Notes under the pieces: model-generated
Told to the model about the DNA's origin: nothing
What the model saw: only the letters and a program-made list of their open reading frames with translations
The model's database searches: none
In this document: positions 43,577-58,259 of the stretch, one piece after another
How positions within the stretch are numbered: position 1 is the first letter of the stretch
Layout: each line of letters begins with the position of its first letter
Source of the DNA: Streptantibioticus silvisoli
Lineage (GTDB): Bacteria; Actinomycetota; Actinomycetes; Streptomycetales; Streptomycetaceae
DNA length: 64,000 bases
Direction: 5' to 3'
Assembly (NCBI RefSeq): GCF_027947535.2
Contig: NZ_JAAGKO020000022.1
Span: 61,723 to 125,722 of the forward strand
Program-made: the position numbers and the translations under genes

Positions 43577-43717
43577 TCAGGCGCTCGTGCCGGTACCTGC
43601 GGGCACGGAGTCGGTCGCCTCCGTCCACAGGTCCTGCTCGGCGCGGTCCGCCTGGATCTGGCGGTACACGAGGAGCCCGCCGACGGCGACCAGTGCGACC
43701 AGGAGAAACTTCTTCAC
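43577..43717 (-). CDS. DLW-39 family small membrane protein, 46 aa
   Basis: The peptide starts MKKFLLVALVAVGGLLVYRQ, a single N-terminal hydrophobic helix with a Lys-Lys cap, and continues IQADRAEQDLWTEATDSVPA. The DLW tripeptide (29-31) and the length of about 39-46 residues define the DLW-39 family, found next to gyrA-DUF3566-tRNA-Ile in actinobacteria. GTG at 43717 has a GAGG site 8-11 bases upstream. It is too short for most ORF cut-offs but has a ribosome site, family motif, conserved context and a terminator. The function is unknown. Confidence 0.88.
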   Translation of the reverse strand: MKKFLLVALVAVGGLLVYRQIQADRAEQDLWTEATDSVPAGTGTSA

Positions 43718-43894
43718 CGCGCGACCTCGTCCTTCTTACGTTGGGAGTCGTCCGATGGGCCCGATGATACACACCGGTCGATATCGAACGGTGACCTACT
43801 GACGGCCCTTTAAACCTGCCTGCGTGCACAACTTACTGCGCGGGTCGCGGCGGGGAAACCTGAGGGCGCGCGCGGCGGCGACACACCGGAAACG

Positions 43895-43930
43895 ACGAAG
43901 GCCATCTGCCGGTCGGCAGATGGCCTTCGT
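43895..43930 (-). terminator. Terminator after tRNA-Ile
   Basis: A 17-bp perfect inverted repeat (43895-43911 with 43914-43930) lies directly downstream of the tRNA in its direction of transcription. A realistic loop is the central 4-6 bases. Confidence 0.85.
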
Positions 43931-43934
43931 TCGG

Positions 43935-44008
43935 TGGGGCTAACAGGACTTGAACCTGTGGCCTCTTCCTTATCAGGGAAGCGCTCTAACCGTCTGAGCT
44001 ATAGCCCC
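43935..44008 (-). tRNA. tRNA-Ile, anticodon GAT
   Basis: On the minus strand GGGGCTA pairs with TAGCCCC. The D-arm is TAGCTCAGACGGTTAGAGC, the anticodon stem-loop CTTCCCTGATAAGGAAG gives GAT, and the T-arm is ACAGGTTCAAGTCCTGT. It is 74 bases with discriminator A; CCA is not encoded. Its place after gyrA-DUF3566 is conserved in actinobacteria. Confidence 0.97.
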
Positions 44009-44068
44009 GCGCTGCATCGAAAGATTAGCGCACCCGGGCCGTTGCCCCAAATCGGTTGTCGCGCCGCC

Positions 44069-44698
44069 CTACTCGTCCTCGGCGAGGGTCAGCTCGATGC
44101 CGCCCACAAAGCCCGTGGAGAGGTTGTACAGGAAGGACGACAGGGTCGCCAGGGCCGTCGCGAGCACCACGTCGATGACCGCGATCACCGTCGTGAACAT
44201 CATCACGCGGCCCAAGGACAGGAACGACTGGAGGTCGAACCCGCCCTGGCCGCCGGCCCCGGTGGCGTCGGAAAGCGTCGCGCTGACGGTGGAGAAGACG
44301 CCCAGGGCGTCCAGCACCAGCCAGAGCACCGCCACCGCCACGATCGTGACGATGCCGAGTGCCAGGGACAGCACGAAGCTGACCTTCATGACCGACCAGG
44401 GGTCGGCCTTGGAAACCCGCAGCCTCGCCATGCGGGTACGCGGCGCCGCGCCCCCCAGCGCGGCCGCCGCGGGACGGGCCGCCGGACGCGGCTTGCGCGT
44501 CCCCTGCCCGTGGGTGGTCCCGGGGCCGTACCCCTCATCGGCCTGGCCCCACTGGGGCCCCGGCAGCGCCGGGGCTCCCTGCGGTGGCTGGTAGGCCTGC
44601 GCGGGGTGGTGCGGTTGGGGCGGGCGGCCGTCCCTGGCCTCCGGCAGGGGGGACCCGGTCCCCGCGCCGCTCCCCGCGGCGCCCGTGGCTCCGTTCAC
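44069..44698 (-). CDS. DUF3566 transmembrane protein, 209 aa
   Basis: The C-terminal half is the DUF3566 domain: RLRVSKADPWSVMKVSFVLSLALGIVTIVAVAVLWLVLDALGVFSTV (about 92-138, first helix), then FDLQSFLSLGRVMMFTTVIAVIDVVLATALATLSSFLYNLSTGFVGGIELTLAEDE (second helix). The first 85 residues are Pro/Gly/Gln-rich. The gene directly after gyrA is of this family across actinobacteria (Rv0007 in M. tuberculosis), but its role is unknown. GTG at 44698 has GAGGAG and lies 5 bases after the gyrA stop, so it belongs to the gyrase transcript. Confidence 0.92.
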   Translation of the reverse strand: MNGATGAAGSGAGTGSPLPEARDGRPPQPHHPAQAYQPPQGAPALPGPQWGQADEGYGPGTTHGQGTRKPRPAARPAAAALGGAAPRTRMARLRVSKADPWSVMKVSFVLSLALGIVTIVAVAVLWLVLDALGVFSTVSATLSDATGAGGQGGFDLQSFLSLGRVMMFTTVIAVIDVVLATALATLSSFLYNLSTGFVGGIELTLAEDE

Positions 44699-44703
44699 GG
44701 TCT

Positions 44704-47349
<2,646 letters not shown>

Positions 47350-47392
47350 CGCTGGTTGAAGTCCTTTCGCAGTACGGCGCGGGTGGCCGGAC

Positions 47393-49495
<2,103 letters not shown>

Positions 49496-49539
49496 CTACC
49501 GGTAGCGACGACATCGATGGGGCTTTGCCGGGGCCTCAG

Positions 49540-50327
49540 TTCCGATGTGCCGCCCGACAAGGGCATGCACCGACTCCCCATACGCGGACCTGGGCCCGAA
49601 GCGGCTCACGCAGGCGCTCAGGGCTTCCAGCGGTCAACCCTCCGCTACCGCCGGGTGTCGCGTTCGTCACACTCCCGATTTCCGGTCCGCACACCCCGGC
49701 AATTCCGGCGCGAAACGGACGCGACGCGCGTTGACGACTGCCGGGTACGGGCGGATTCACCGCCTGAACGGGGATCGGCGGCGGTCCTTCGCGGCGGTCG
49801 TCGCGGGGCCGGACCGCGCGGAGGCCGGAGCGCCGGCGGGGCCGGAGCGCGCGGAGGGTGGACCGCGTGGGGGGACCGCGCGGAGGTGGACCCCGGCGGG
49901 GCCGGAGCGCGCGGGAGCCGGACGGCTGGCGGGGCCGGAGCGCGTAGGGGCGGACCCGAGCGGAGGCCGGACCGCGCGGGGAGGCGGGCGCCGGAGGGCC
50001 TGGATCGCCGGCGGCGGCCGGACAGCGCGGGGTGGGCCGGCCGGAGAACGGGCCGGTGCCCGGAGCGCGCCGAGGCGGGAGCGGGAGCAGACGGCGGCGG
50101 GTGAGGTGGCTCGCTGCTCGCGACCCGGGCACCGGCGCGCGGCGGCGGACGGGGCGGACGGACGGGAGCGGGGCCCGCCGGCGAACCGGCCGCGGGTCGG
50201 CCGGGGACGGAGGCAGGTCGGCGTGGGCCCGGCCGGGGGTTGACCGGTTGGCGGAGGCCCGGCCGCTGGTGGCCCGGCCGCAGACCGGACACGCGCCGGC
50301 TGCGGGCCGGGCGCCGGGAGGAGCGGC
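49540..50327. repeat. Long GC-rich, repeat-filled gap between dciA and gyrB
   Basis: About 930 bases (49400-50327) separate the genes. From 49760 to 50300 the sequence is built of GGACCGCGCGGAGG and GGCGGGGCCGGAGCGCGCGG words; the latter recurs at 49835-49854, 49895-49914 and, with two changes, 49928-49947. Long ORFs here are Arg/Gly/Pro-rich in all frames and look like composition artefacts. The gyrB promoter should lie close to 49400-49530; TAGACT on the minus strand (49493-49498) is a possible -10. Confidence 0.6.
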
Positions 50328-50873
50328 CTACCCGTACGTGTCGCCGGGGCCGCGGCTGCCGGGGGCGCGGAGGCGGCCGTAGGAGCGCTCGGGGCCGCCG
50401 GGGCCGAGGACCTTGATGAGCAGCACCGTGCCGTGGCCCAGGTCGGCGTTGAGGCGGGCGACCAACTGCGGTGCCATCAGGCGCAGTTGGGTGGCCCAGG
50501 CGGTGGAGTCGCAGCGGACGGTGAGGGTCTTGTCGTCCTCGTCGTACCGCTGCGGGTCGCAGTGCTTGGCGACGTCGGCGCCGACGATCTGCGGCCAGCG
50601 GCCCATGACGCCGCTGACCGCGGCCGGGGTCTCCCAGCCGCGCTCCACCAGCAGCCGGCTGATCGCGGCGCCCAGCGGCAGCGGATCGCGGCCGTCGGAA
50701 CGGGCACCGGAGCGCAGACCGCCCCGGCGGGCGCGCTGCTTGTCCTGCGCGGCCGCACCCCGCGCCCTGGCCTGCTCCTTCGCCGCCCGCAACGCCACCC
50801 GGGCGAGGTCGACGCCGGACAGTTCGGCGGAGGGCCGGTCGCCGGGCGGGGGAGCGGGCCGGTCGGCGGTCAC
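50328..50873 (-). CDS. dciA: DciA family protein (DUF721), putative replicative-helicase loader, 181 aa
   Basis: DciA proteins replace DnaC/DnaI as loaders or operators of the replicative helicase in most bacteria. The DUF721 domain spans about 65-165: [83 protein letters not shown]. The N-terminal 60 residues are Ala/Arg-rich and probably flexible. The conserved Trp in [10 protein letters not shown] is present. GTG at 50873 overlaps the recF stop by four bases, so the two are coupled. Confidence 0.92.
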   Translation of the reverse strand: MTADRPAPPPGDRPSAELSGVDLARVALRAAKEQARARGAAAQDKQRARRGGLRSGARSDGRDPLPLGAAISRLLVERGWETPAAVSGVMGRWPQIVGADVAKHCDPQRYDEDDKTLTVRCDSTAWATQLRLMAPQLVARLNADLGHGTVLLIKVLGPGGPERSYGRLRAPGSRGPGDTYG

Positions 50874-52042
50874 CGGCGCTCCACCGTGCCGCCGCTGACC
50901 GAGAAGCGGGCGCCGGCCAGCGCGGGCGGCACGTCCTCGGCCACCGCGGCGGTGACCAGCACCTGCTCACCGGGGGCCACCAGCTCCGCCAGCTTCTCGC
51001 GCCGGGTCGCGTCGAGTTCCGCGAAGACGTCGTCCAGGATCAGCACCGGGTCGCCTCCACCGTGCGCGCCCTCGGCCCGCAGCAGTTCGTAGGACGCCAG
51101 GCGCAGCGCCAGCGCGTAGGACCAGGACTCGCCGTGGCTGGCGTACCCCTTGGCGGGCAGGTCGCCGAGGTCGAGCAGCAGGTCGTCGCGGTGCGGGCCG
51201 ACGAGGGTGACGCCGCGTTCGATCTCCTGCCTGCGGGCGCCGGCCAGGTCCGCCAGGAGCACGCCGTACAGCTCCTCCCGGGTGCGCGGCAGCGCGTCCG
51301 CGGACTCCTCGCCGCCGCCGCGCCGGTACCGCAGGCCGATGCCGCCGCCGCCCGGGGCGAGCTGGTCGTAGGCCTTGCCGGTCAGCGGTTCCAGGCTGGT
51401 CACCAGGTCCAGGCGGTGCGCCAGCAGTTCGCCGCCGGCGCGGGCCAGGTGCTGGTCCCACACGTCCAGCGTCGACAGGTCGTCCGCCGCGCCGGCACCG
51501 GCCGCCGTCCGGCGTGCGCCGTGCCGCCGGGCCAGGGCGGCGGACTTCAGCAGGGTGTTGCGCTGGCGCAGGACCCGGTCGTACTCCTGGCGCACCCCGG
51601 CCATCCGGGGGGACCGGGCGGTGACCAGCTCGTCGAGGAACCGGCGCCGCTCGCCGGGGTCGCCCTTGACCAGCGCCAGGTCCTCCGGGGCGAACAGCAC
51701 GGTGCGTACGATCCCCAGCACGTCGCGCGGCCGCACCGGCGAGGCGCGGTTGATCCGGGCGCGGTTGGCCCGGCCGGGGTTGATCTCCAGCTCGACGGTC
51801 TGCCGGCGCTCGCCGTGCTCGACGGCGGCGCGCACGATCGCGCTGCCGGCGCCGGCCCGGACCAGCGGGGCGTCGTTGGCGACCCGGTGGCTGCCGAGGG
51901 TGGCCAGGTAGCCGATCGCCTCGACCAGGTTGGTCTTGCCCTGGCCGTTGGGGCCCACGAACGCGCTGACGCCCGGGTCGAGGGGAACCTCGACCCGGGC
52001 GTAGGAGCGGAAGTCGGCGAGCGACAGGTGCGCGACGTGCAT
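50870..52042 (-). CDS. recF: DNA repair/replication protein RecF, 390 aa
   Basis: RecF is an SMC-like ATPase that helps load RecA at single-strand gaps. The Walker A motif GPNGQGKT is at 30-37. The signature segment is in [38 protein letters not shown], and Walker B is [12 protein letters not shown]. The start [20 protein letters not shown] is standard. ATG at 52042 has no good ribosome site nearby; GGAGG is 27 bases upstream. It is coupled to dciA downstream and follows gnd by about 45 bases. Confidence 0.96.
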   Translation of the reverse strand: MHVAHLSLADFRSYARVEVPLDPGVSAFVGPNGQGKTNLVEAIGYLATLGSHRVANDAPLVRAGAGSAIVRAAVEHGERRQTVELEINPGRANRARINRASPVRPRDVLGIVRTVLFAPEDLALVKGDPGERRRFLDELVTARSPRMAGVRQEYDRVLRQRNTLLKSAALARRHGARRTAAGAGAADDLSTLDVWDQHLARAGGELLAHRLDLVTSLEPLTGKAYDQLAPGGGGIGLRYRRGGGEESADALPRTREELYGVLLADLAGARRQEIERGVTLVGPHRDDLLLDLGDLPAKGYASHGESWSYALALRLASYELLRAEGAHGGGDPVLILDDVFAELDATRREKLAELVAPGEQVLVTAAVAEDVPPALAGARFSVSGGTVERR

Positions 52043-52087
52043 CGTGTGCTTGGCGCGGTGCGCCGGCCTCCCTGCTGGTGTCGTGCG

Positions 52088-52966
<879 letters not shown>

Positions 52967-53104
52967 CTCAGATCCTTCGTTAGAAGCGTGCCTGTGCCTG
53001 ACCTAGGGCCCGAGCCTACGTCCCGTACCCGTGCGAGTACTCACGGGCCGGGTCGCGCGGCGGGTCCGGAGCACGGCTACCCGCGCTCCGGACCGCTCAC
53101 CGCG

Positions 53105-54235
53105 TCAGCCGGCCAGGCGGACCGGCATGATCAGGTACTTGTACGCCTCGACGGCCTCCGCGTCGGCCGCCGGACGGCCGTTGAGCAGCGCGGGCTTGGT
53201 CGCGGTGGTGAACGACAGCTGGGCGAACGGGGAGTCGATCTCCTTCAGCCCGTCCAGCAGGAACGTCGGGTTGAACGCGGTGGAGATGTCGTCGCCGTCG
53301 AGCGTGGCGTCGACCCTTTCCACCGCCTGTGCGTCGTCACTGGAGCCGGCCTCCAGGGTGAGGACACCGGAGGTGAAGCTCAGCCGGATCGGCGTGTTGC
53401 GCTCGGCGACCAGCGCGACGCGCTTGACGGCCTCGACGAACGGCCCGGTCTCGATGACGGCCACCGAGGCGAACTCGGTGGGGAACAGCGTGCGGTACTT
53501 GGGCAGGTCGCCCTCCAGCAGCCGCGTGGTGGTGCGGCGTCCCGCGCCCTCGAAGCCGATCAGCCCCTCGCCCGCGCCGGAGCCGGACAGCGCCAGCGAC
53601 ACGGTCTCGCCGCCGGTGAGGGCCTTGGCGGTGTCCAGCAGCGTCTTGGCCGGGACCAGGGCGACCGCGGAGATGTCGGCGGTCTCCGGCTTCCACAGGA
53701 ACTCGCGGACCGCGAAGCGGTAGCGGTCGGTGGCGGCCAGCGTGACGGTGTCGCCCTCGATCTCGATGCGCACACCGGTGAGCACCGGCAGGGTGTCGTC
53801 CCGGCCGGCCGCGATGGCCACCTGGGAGACGGCGGCCGCGAAGACCTCGCCGGGCACGGTGCCGGACGCGGTCGGCATCTGCGGCAGCGCCGGGTACTCC
53901 TCGACCGGCAGCGTGTGCAGGGTGAAGCGGGAGCTGCCGCACGCCACGCTGACCCGGACGCCGTCGGTGGCGAACTCCACCGGGCGGTTGGGCAGGGCGC
54001 GGCAGATGTCGGCGAGCAGCCGTCCGGAGACCAGCACGGTCCCCTCGTCCTCGATCTCGGCGTCGACCGAGACCCGGGCCGAGACCTCGTAGTCGAAGGC
54101 CGACAGGCTCAGCTGGCTGTCCTCGGCCTTCAGCAGCAGGCCCGCCAGGACCGGCGCCGGGGGCCGTGCCGGGAGGCTGCGGGCCGCCCAGGCCACTGCG
54201 TCCGCGAGTACGTCGCGCTCCACCCGGAACTTCAC
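53105..54235 (-). CDS. dnaN: DNA polymerase III sliding clamp (beta subunit), 376 aa
   Basis: The ring-shaped processivity clamp is made of three topologically similar domains. Conserved parts include PVLAGLLLKA, LLADICRALPNRPVEF, LPVLTGVRIEIEGDTVTLAATDRYRFAVRE, RLLEGDLPKYRTLFPTEF and the C-terminal KYLIMPVRLAG that forms the protein-binding pocket. GTG at 54235 gives KFRVERDVLADAVAWAARSLP and has AGGAGG upstream. The frame stays open to 54373 but that part is Arg-rich and not conserved. It reads away from oriC. Confidence 0.97.
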   Translation of the reverse strand: MKFRVERDVLADAVAWAARSLPARPPAPVLAGLLLKAEDSQLSLSAFDYEVSARVSVDAEIEDEGTVLVSGRLLADICRALPNRPVEFATDGVRVSVACGSSRFTLHTLPVEEYPALPQMPTASGTVPGEVFAAAVSQVAIAAGRDDTLPVLTGVRIEIEGDTVTLAATDRYRFAVREFLWKPETADISAVALVPAKTLLDTAKALTGGETVSLALSGSGAGEGLIGFEGAGRRTTTRLLEGDLPKYRTLFPTEFASVAVIETGPFVEAVKRVALVAERNTPIRLSFTSGVLTLEAGSSDDAQAVERVDATLDGDDISTAFNPTFLLDGLKEIDSPFAQLSFTTATKPALLNGRPAADAEAVEAYKYLIMPVRLAG

Positions 54236-54409
54236 CGGAAACCGCCTCCTGCTCCCTGCTGTCGCCGGCCTTCGCCAGCTGCCTGTGCCGACCGGCTGCC
54301 TCGACCGTCCCTCGGTCGACCGTCGACACACAGTCTGACGCACGCCACGGACAACGCGGCGGCCTCGGGTCAAGCCGGGTGTCGCGGCGCGGCGGCCCGA
54401 CGGCCCGAG

Positions 54410-54973
54410 TTGTGCACAGCCCCCGCTTCGAGCCTCGTTTCCAGGGTTCTCTAAGTAGTCGTAGTAATAGGGGGTGTGGATACCGTGGATAACCGGTTAC
54501 CGCGCAGGTCAGACCCCTTTTTTTATCCACCGGGCCTGTGGGTGGAGCCGGTGGACAACCGGGCCTGTCTGTGGATGACGGGACGCTGTCCACACGTCAT
54601 GCACAGGGGGGCCCGAGTTCTCCCCAGGGCCGTCCCCAGCTTTACCCAGGTTCTCCCCAGCCCAATCCGCACCCTCGGTGTGACGCCTTTCACTCCAACT
54701 GATGATTGAGGCCGTTTCGTTGCCGAACAGTGGACAGCGCTGTGGAGAAGCTGTTCATAACTGCCCCCAGCCTGTGGGCGGGCGGTGGAAAACCGCGAAC
54801 GGCCCTTGGGGACAGTTGAGTTGTCCACAGTCTGTGGACAAGGGTTTCCCACACTTCCACACCCCTCTGAGCAGCCCGGATGAGCGTACGGCAGCCGAGC
54901 CTGTGGAGAGGATCGGGACAACTTTGTTCTCCCCAGCCTGTGGACGGTCGTCGGGCGGGAAATCTGTGGACCA
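54410..54973. other. oriC: Chromosomal replication origin oriC with many DnaA boxes
   Basis: The 870-base dnaA-dnaN gap holds a dense array of boxes close to TTGTCCACA or TTATCCACA. Perfect ones form a head-to-head pair at 54821-54829 (+) and 54833-54841 (-). One-mismatch ones include 54410-54418, 54475-54483 (-), 54484-54492 (-), 54523-54531, 54550-54558 (-), 54570-54578 (-), 54586-54594 and 54741-54749 (-). Weaker ones occur at 54939-54947 and 54965-54973. Two clusters (54410-54605 and 54730-54973) flank a spacer with an AT-rich stretch near 54680-54725. TTTTTTTA at 54518-54525 is the longest AT run. Confidence 0.95.
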
Positions 54974-54996
54974 CCGGGTCCCTGACCTGCGGAATC

Positions 54997-55039
54997 GAAC
55001 AAACAAAACGCGCCCCGGAGGTTTCGTCCTCCGGGGCGC
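54997..55039 (-). terminator. Rho-independent terminator of dnaA
   Basis: A 12-bp stem (55010-55021 with 55028-55039) and 6-base loop lies 65 bases past the dnaA stop. In the minus direction it is followed by GTTTTGTTTGTTCG, one of the best T-tracts in the window. It shields oriC from dnaA transcription. Confidence 0.9.
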
Positions 55040-55104
55040 GGCGCCCGTACGGGCTCTGGAGGGCCGTGCGACGGTCCCGCGGACCGCCGGCGGCACCCTC
55101 CAGG

Positions 55105-56889
55105 TCAGCTCTTGATGCGGTTGGTCAGCTCGGTGACCTGGTTGTAGATGGACCGCCGTTCGGCCATCAGGGCGCGGATCTTGCGGTCGGCGTGCATCAC
55201 GGTGGTGTGGTCCCGGCCGCCGAACAGGGCTCCGATCTTCGGCAGCGACAGGTCGGTCAGCTCCCGGCACAGGTACATGGCGATCTGCCGCGCGGTGACC
55301 AGCACCCGGCTGCGCGACGAGCCGCACAGGTCCTCGACGGTCAGTCCGAAGTACGCGGCCGTCTCGGCCATGATCGCGTTGCCGGTGATCTCCGGCAGGG
55401 CGTCCTCACCGCCGGGGATCAGGTCCTTGAGCACGATCTCGGTCAGCTGGAGGTCGACCGGTTGCCGGTTGAGGCTGGCGAACGCCGTCACCCGGATCAG
55501 CGCCCCCTCCAGCTCCCGGATGTTGCGGGAGATGCGGGAGGCGATGAACTCCAGCACCTCGGGCGGGGCGTTCAGCTGCTCCTGGACCGCCTTCTTGCGC
55601 AGGATCGCGATCCGGGTCTCCAGCTCGGGCGGCTGGACGTCGGTGATCAGTCCCCACTCGAAGCGGTTGCGCAGCCGGTCCTCCAGGGTCACCAGCTGCT
55701 TGGGCGGCCGGTCCGAGGACAGCACGATCTGCTTGTTCGCGTTGTGCAGGGTGTTGAAGGTGTGGAAGAACTCCTCCTGCGTCGACTCCTTGCTCGCCAG
55801 GAACTGGATGTCGTCGACCAGCAGGATGTCCATGTCCCGGTACCGCTTGCGGAAGGTGTCCGCCTTGCCGTCCCGGATGGAGTTGATGAACTCGTTGGTG
55901 AACTCCTCGGAGCTGACGTACCGCACCCGGGTGCCCGGGTAGAGGCTGCGCGCGTAGTGCCCGATGGCGTGCAGCAGGTGCGTCTTGCCCAGGCCGGACT
56001 CCCCGTAGATGAACAGCGGGTTGTACGCCTTGGCCGGCGCCTCGGCGACCGCGACCGCGGCTGCGTGGGCGAAGCGGTTGGACGCGCCGATGACGAAGGT
56101 GTCGAACAGGTACTTGGGGTTCAGCCGCGCGGTCGGCTCGCCGGGGCCGGGGGCCGGACCGGGCTGGGCGGCCAGCGGGCCGGGGGCGCCGCCGGCCGCG
56201 GACAGCTGGTCGGCCGGCCGCACCCCGCCGCCCGGCCGCGGCGGCAGGTCGCCGGGGTGGCCGCCGTGCTGCGGGTGGAGCTGGTGGTCGGCGTGCCGGG
56301 GGGCGTTCCAGCTCTGCGGCGGCTGTCCGTAGTCCTCGGGCTTGCCGTAGTCCTTGTGCTGGGCCGGCGGGTACGGGTTGTGCTCCTGGTCGCCGTAGCC
56401 GCGCGAGGCGTACGGGTCGGGGCGGCCGGCCGGCGCCCAGGGCGCGGTGGCGTCGCGGCCGCCGGAGTAGTCCGGGTAGGCGCGGCGCATGACCGGCTCC
56501 TCCTCGGACGGGCGGCCGTACACGTCGTACTCGCGGCGCGGCGCTCCGTAGGGGGAGGAGCCGGGCGGCGGGCCGGACTGCTGGGCCGGCACCGGCGCGA
56601 CGCGCTGCGGGCCGGGCTCGGCGCTGGCGTCGACGGTGATCGCGATCCGGATCGACCGGCCGAACTCCCGGGAGAGCCCCTCGGTGATCACCGGCAGCAG
56701 CCGGCCCTCCAGTACGCCCTTGGCGTATTCGTTGGGGGCGGCCAGCAGCGCGGTGTCGGCGACCAGGGCCAGGGCCTGGCAGGCGTTGAGCCAGCGGTGG
56801 TCCTTGGCCTCCACCCGCTGGTCGTCGGCGACCAGCTGTTCGAGCACCCGGGGCCACACTGCGGCAAGATCGGCAGTCACATCAGCCAC
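55105..56889 (-). CDS. dnaA: Chromosomal replication initiator DnaA, 594 aa
   Basis: DnaA binds oriC boxes and opens the DNA. Domain I covers about 1-88 ([39 protein letters not shown]). Domain II is an unusually long Pro/Gly/Tyr/His-rich linker (about 90-255), typical of Streptomyces. The AAA+ domain III begins [23 protein letters not shown], with Walker A GESGLGKT at 296-303 and Walker B in [10 protein letters not shown]. Domain IV has the DnaA signature [17 protein letters not shown] at 56889 fits the family start although its ribosome site (GAGAG) is weak. Expression is probably controlled by the promoter and DnaA box at 57029-57071. Confidence 0.98.
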   Translation of the reverse strand: MADVTADLAAVWPRVLEQLVADDQRVEAKDHRWLNACQALALVADTALLAAPNEYAKGVLEGRLLPVITEGLSREFGRSIRIAITVDASAEPGPQRVAPVPAQQSGPPPGSSPYGAPRREYDVYGRPSEEEPVMRRAYPDYSGGRDATAPWAPAGRPDPYASRGYGDQEHNPYPPAQHKDYGKPEDYGQPPQSWNAPRHADHQLHPQHGGHPGDLPPRPGGGVRPADQLSAAGGAPGPLAAQPGPAPGPGEPTARLNPKYLFDTFVIGASNRFAHAAAVAVAEAPAKAYNPLFIYGESGLGKTHLLHAIGHYARSLYPGTRVRYVSSEEFTNEFINSIRDGKADTFRKRYRDMDILLVDDIQFLASKESTQEEFFHTFNTLHNANKQIVLSSDRPPKQLVTLEDRLRNRFEWGLITDVQPPELETRIAILRKKAVQEQLNAPPEVLEFIASRISRNIRELEGALIRVTAFASLNRQPVDLQLTEIVLKDLIPGGEDALPEITGNAIMAETAAYFGLTVEDLCGSSRSRVLVTARQIAMYLCRELTDLSLPKIGALFGGRDHTTVMHADRKIRALMAERRSIYNQVTELTNRIKS

Positions 56890-57028
56890 AAGGCACGCTC
56901 TCTCGGTTCTATCGGTGGATGGGCGGGCTCACTGGGGAGTTCGAGAGGCGCCGACGTGTCCGCGTGTGTGCTCCGGGTGACGCGGGGGAATGATGCCGGG
57001 TTGGTCGTCGGATTCTTCAGGTCCGGTC

Positions 57029-57071
57029 ACGGTAGTCAGCGGCGCGCGGGTCGTTCAAGTCGTTGTCCACA
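57029..57071 (-). promoter_or_regulatory. Candidate dnaA promoter with a perfect DnaA box
   Basis: Read leftward, TTGAAC (57058-57053) and TACCGT (57034-57029) are separated by 18 bases, giving a leader of about 130 bases to dnaA. The perfect DnaA box TTGTCCACA at 57063-57071 sits just upstream of the -35. This is consistent with the known autoregulation of dnaA in Streptomyces. The rest of the 56890-57365 spacer must also hold the divergent rpmH promoter, which I could not fix. Confidence 0.6.
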
Positions 57072-57365
57072 GGGTGTGTACAAATGTGCCATGCCGGACC
57101 CGGCCCCACCTGGCCCGGCACGGGGTCCGGCGCGTCGTGGCCCCCGGAGCCGGTTTGACCGGATGGCGCAGCCGCGCGTACCGTGACCAGGTCGAGTTGT
57201 CGATGGCTGCTGCCGCCTGCCTTACGAAGGGCACAGGTCACCGAGGTGGCCGGAGAAGCGGTGCACCTCACGCGTGTCGCGGAACGTTCGTGGGCGCACG
57301 GTGACAGCCATAGCGACGCCCACGGACGTCTCGCCCGAGACGACAAGCATTTCTGGAGCCCCCGA

Positions 57366-57503
57366 GTGAGCAAGCGCACCTTCCAGCCGAACAACCGCCG
57401 CCGCGCGAAGACCCACGGCTTCCGGCTGCGCATGCGCACCCGTGCCGGTCGCGCGATCCTTTCGTCCCGTCGCGGTAAGGGCCGCTCGACCCTGTCCGCC
57501 TGA
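57366..57503 (+). CDS. rpmH: 50S ribosomal protein L34, 45 aa
   Basis: The sequence [45 protein letters not shown] is complete and typical of bL34: a very basic protein bound in the large ribosomal subunit. GTG at 57366 has GGAG about 8 bases upstream. The open frame begins earlier, at 57183, but that part is not conserved. It is the first gene of the rpmH-rnpA-yidD-yidC-jag-rsmG group. Confidence 0.97.
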   Translation: MSKRTFQPNNRRRAKTHGFRLRMRTRAGRAILSSRRGKGRSTLSA

Positions 57504-57523
57504 GTTCGTACGCAGGTCATGCT

Positions 57524-57916
57524 GTGCTGCCCACCGAGAACCGGCTGAGGCGGCGCCAGGACTTCGCGACCGCGGTACGACGGGGTCGCCGGGCCGGACG
57601 CCCGCTGCTCGTCGTGCATCTGCGTCAGGCCGCCTCCCCGCCCCCGGCGGGGACGGTCACCACGGACCCGCACGCCGGGGGGAGCGTTACTCCCCCGCGT
57701 GCGGGTTTCGTCGTGAGCAAGGCCGTTGGCAACGCCGTGCAGCGGAACCAGGTCAAGCGCCGGCTCCGGCATCTGGTACGAGACCGGCTATCACTTCTGC
57801 CCCCAGGTAGCCTGGTGGTCGTACGGGCACTGCCCGGCGCCAGCGCTGCGGATCACGCTTCTCTGGCCCACGACCTGGACGCCGCGCTCAGGCGGCTACT
57901 GGGGGGAGGGGGCTGA
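57524..57916 (+). CDS. rnpA: Ribonuclease P protein component, with an inserted loop, 130 aa
   Basis: RnpA assists the RNase P RNA in tRNA 5' maturation. The core [32 protein letters not shown] and the RNR-type motif [23 protein letters not shown] are clear. Between the second and third strands, residues about 34-58 ([25 protein letters not shown]) form a Pro/Thr/Gly insertion before [13 protein letters not shown]. Most homologues have only a short turn there. GTG at 57524 follows rpmH by 20 bases and the stop is 1 base before the yidD ATG. Confidence 0.94.
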   Translation: MLPTENRLRRRQDFATAVRRGRRAGRPLLVVHLRQAASPPPAGTVTTDPHAGGSVTPPRAGFVVSKAVGNAVQRNQVKRRLRHLVRDRLSLLPPGSLVVVRALPGASAADHASLAHDLDAALRRLLGGGG

Positions 57917-57917
57917 C

Positions 57918-58256
57918 ATGAAGTACCCATTGCTCTGGCTGATCAAGATCTATCAGTGGACCGTCAGCCCACTGCTCGGACCGGTCTGCAAGTACTACCC
58001 CTCCTGTTCCCACTACGGGTACCAGGCCATCGCCCTGCACGGGGCGGTGAAGGGCACGGCCCTCACCGCCTGGCGCATCCTGCGGTGCAACCCGTGGTCC
58101 CTCGGCGGTGTCGACCACGTACCGCCGCGCAAACGCCCGCCATGGCACGTTCGGCTACGTGAAGCACTGCGGAGAGCCCCGGTCGTGTCCTCGGGAGAGC
58201 AGGCCGCCGGGCATTCCGGCGGCGCCGCCGAGACCCCCAGCGCCCAAGGAGCTTGA
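57918..58256 (+). CDS. yidD: Membrane protein insertion efficiency factor YidD, 112 aa
   Basis: YidD is a small amphipathic membrane-associated protein that helps YidC-dependent insertion. The conserved core [62 protein letters not shown] is complete, with three conserved cysteines (CKYYPSC and RC). The C-terminal 35 residues ([25 protein letters not shown]) are variable. ATG at 57918 has a long G/A-rich ribosome site inside rnpA. The yidC GTG begins 3 bases after the stop. Confidence 0.96.
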   Translation: MKYPLLWLIKIYQWTVSPLLGPVCKYYPSCSHYGYQAIALHGAVKGTALTAWRILRCNPWSLGGVDHVPPRKRPPWHVRLREALRRAPVVSSGEQAAGHSGGAAETPSAQGA

Positions 58257-58259
58257 TCG

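Noticed and set aside
49500..50240. Arg/Gly-rich ORFs in the gyrB upstream gap
   Set aside because: Translations on both strands are low-complexity and track the repeat units; no start signal or motif supports a gene.
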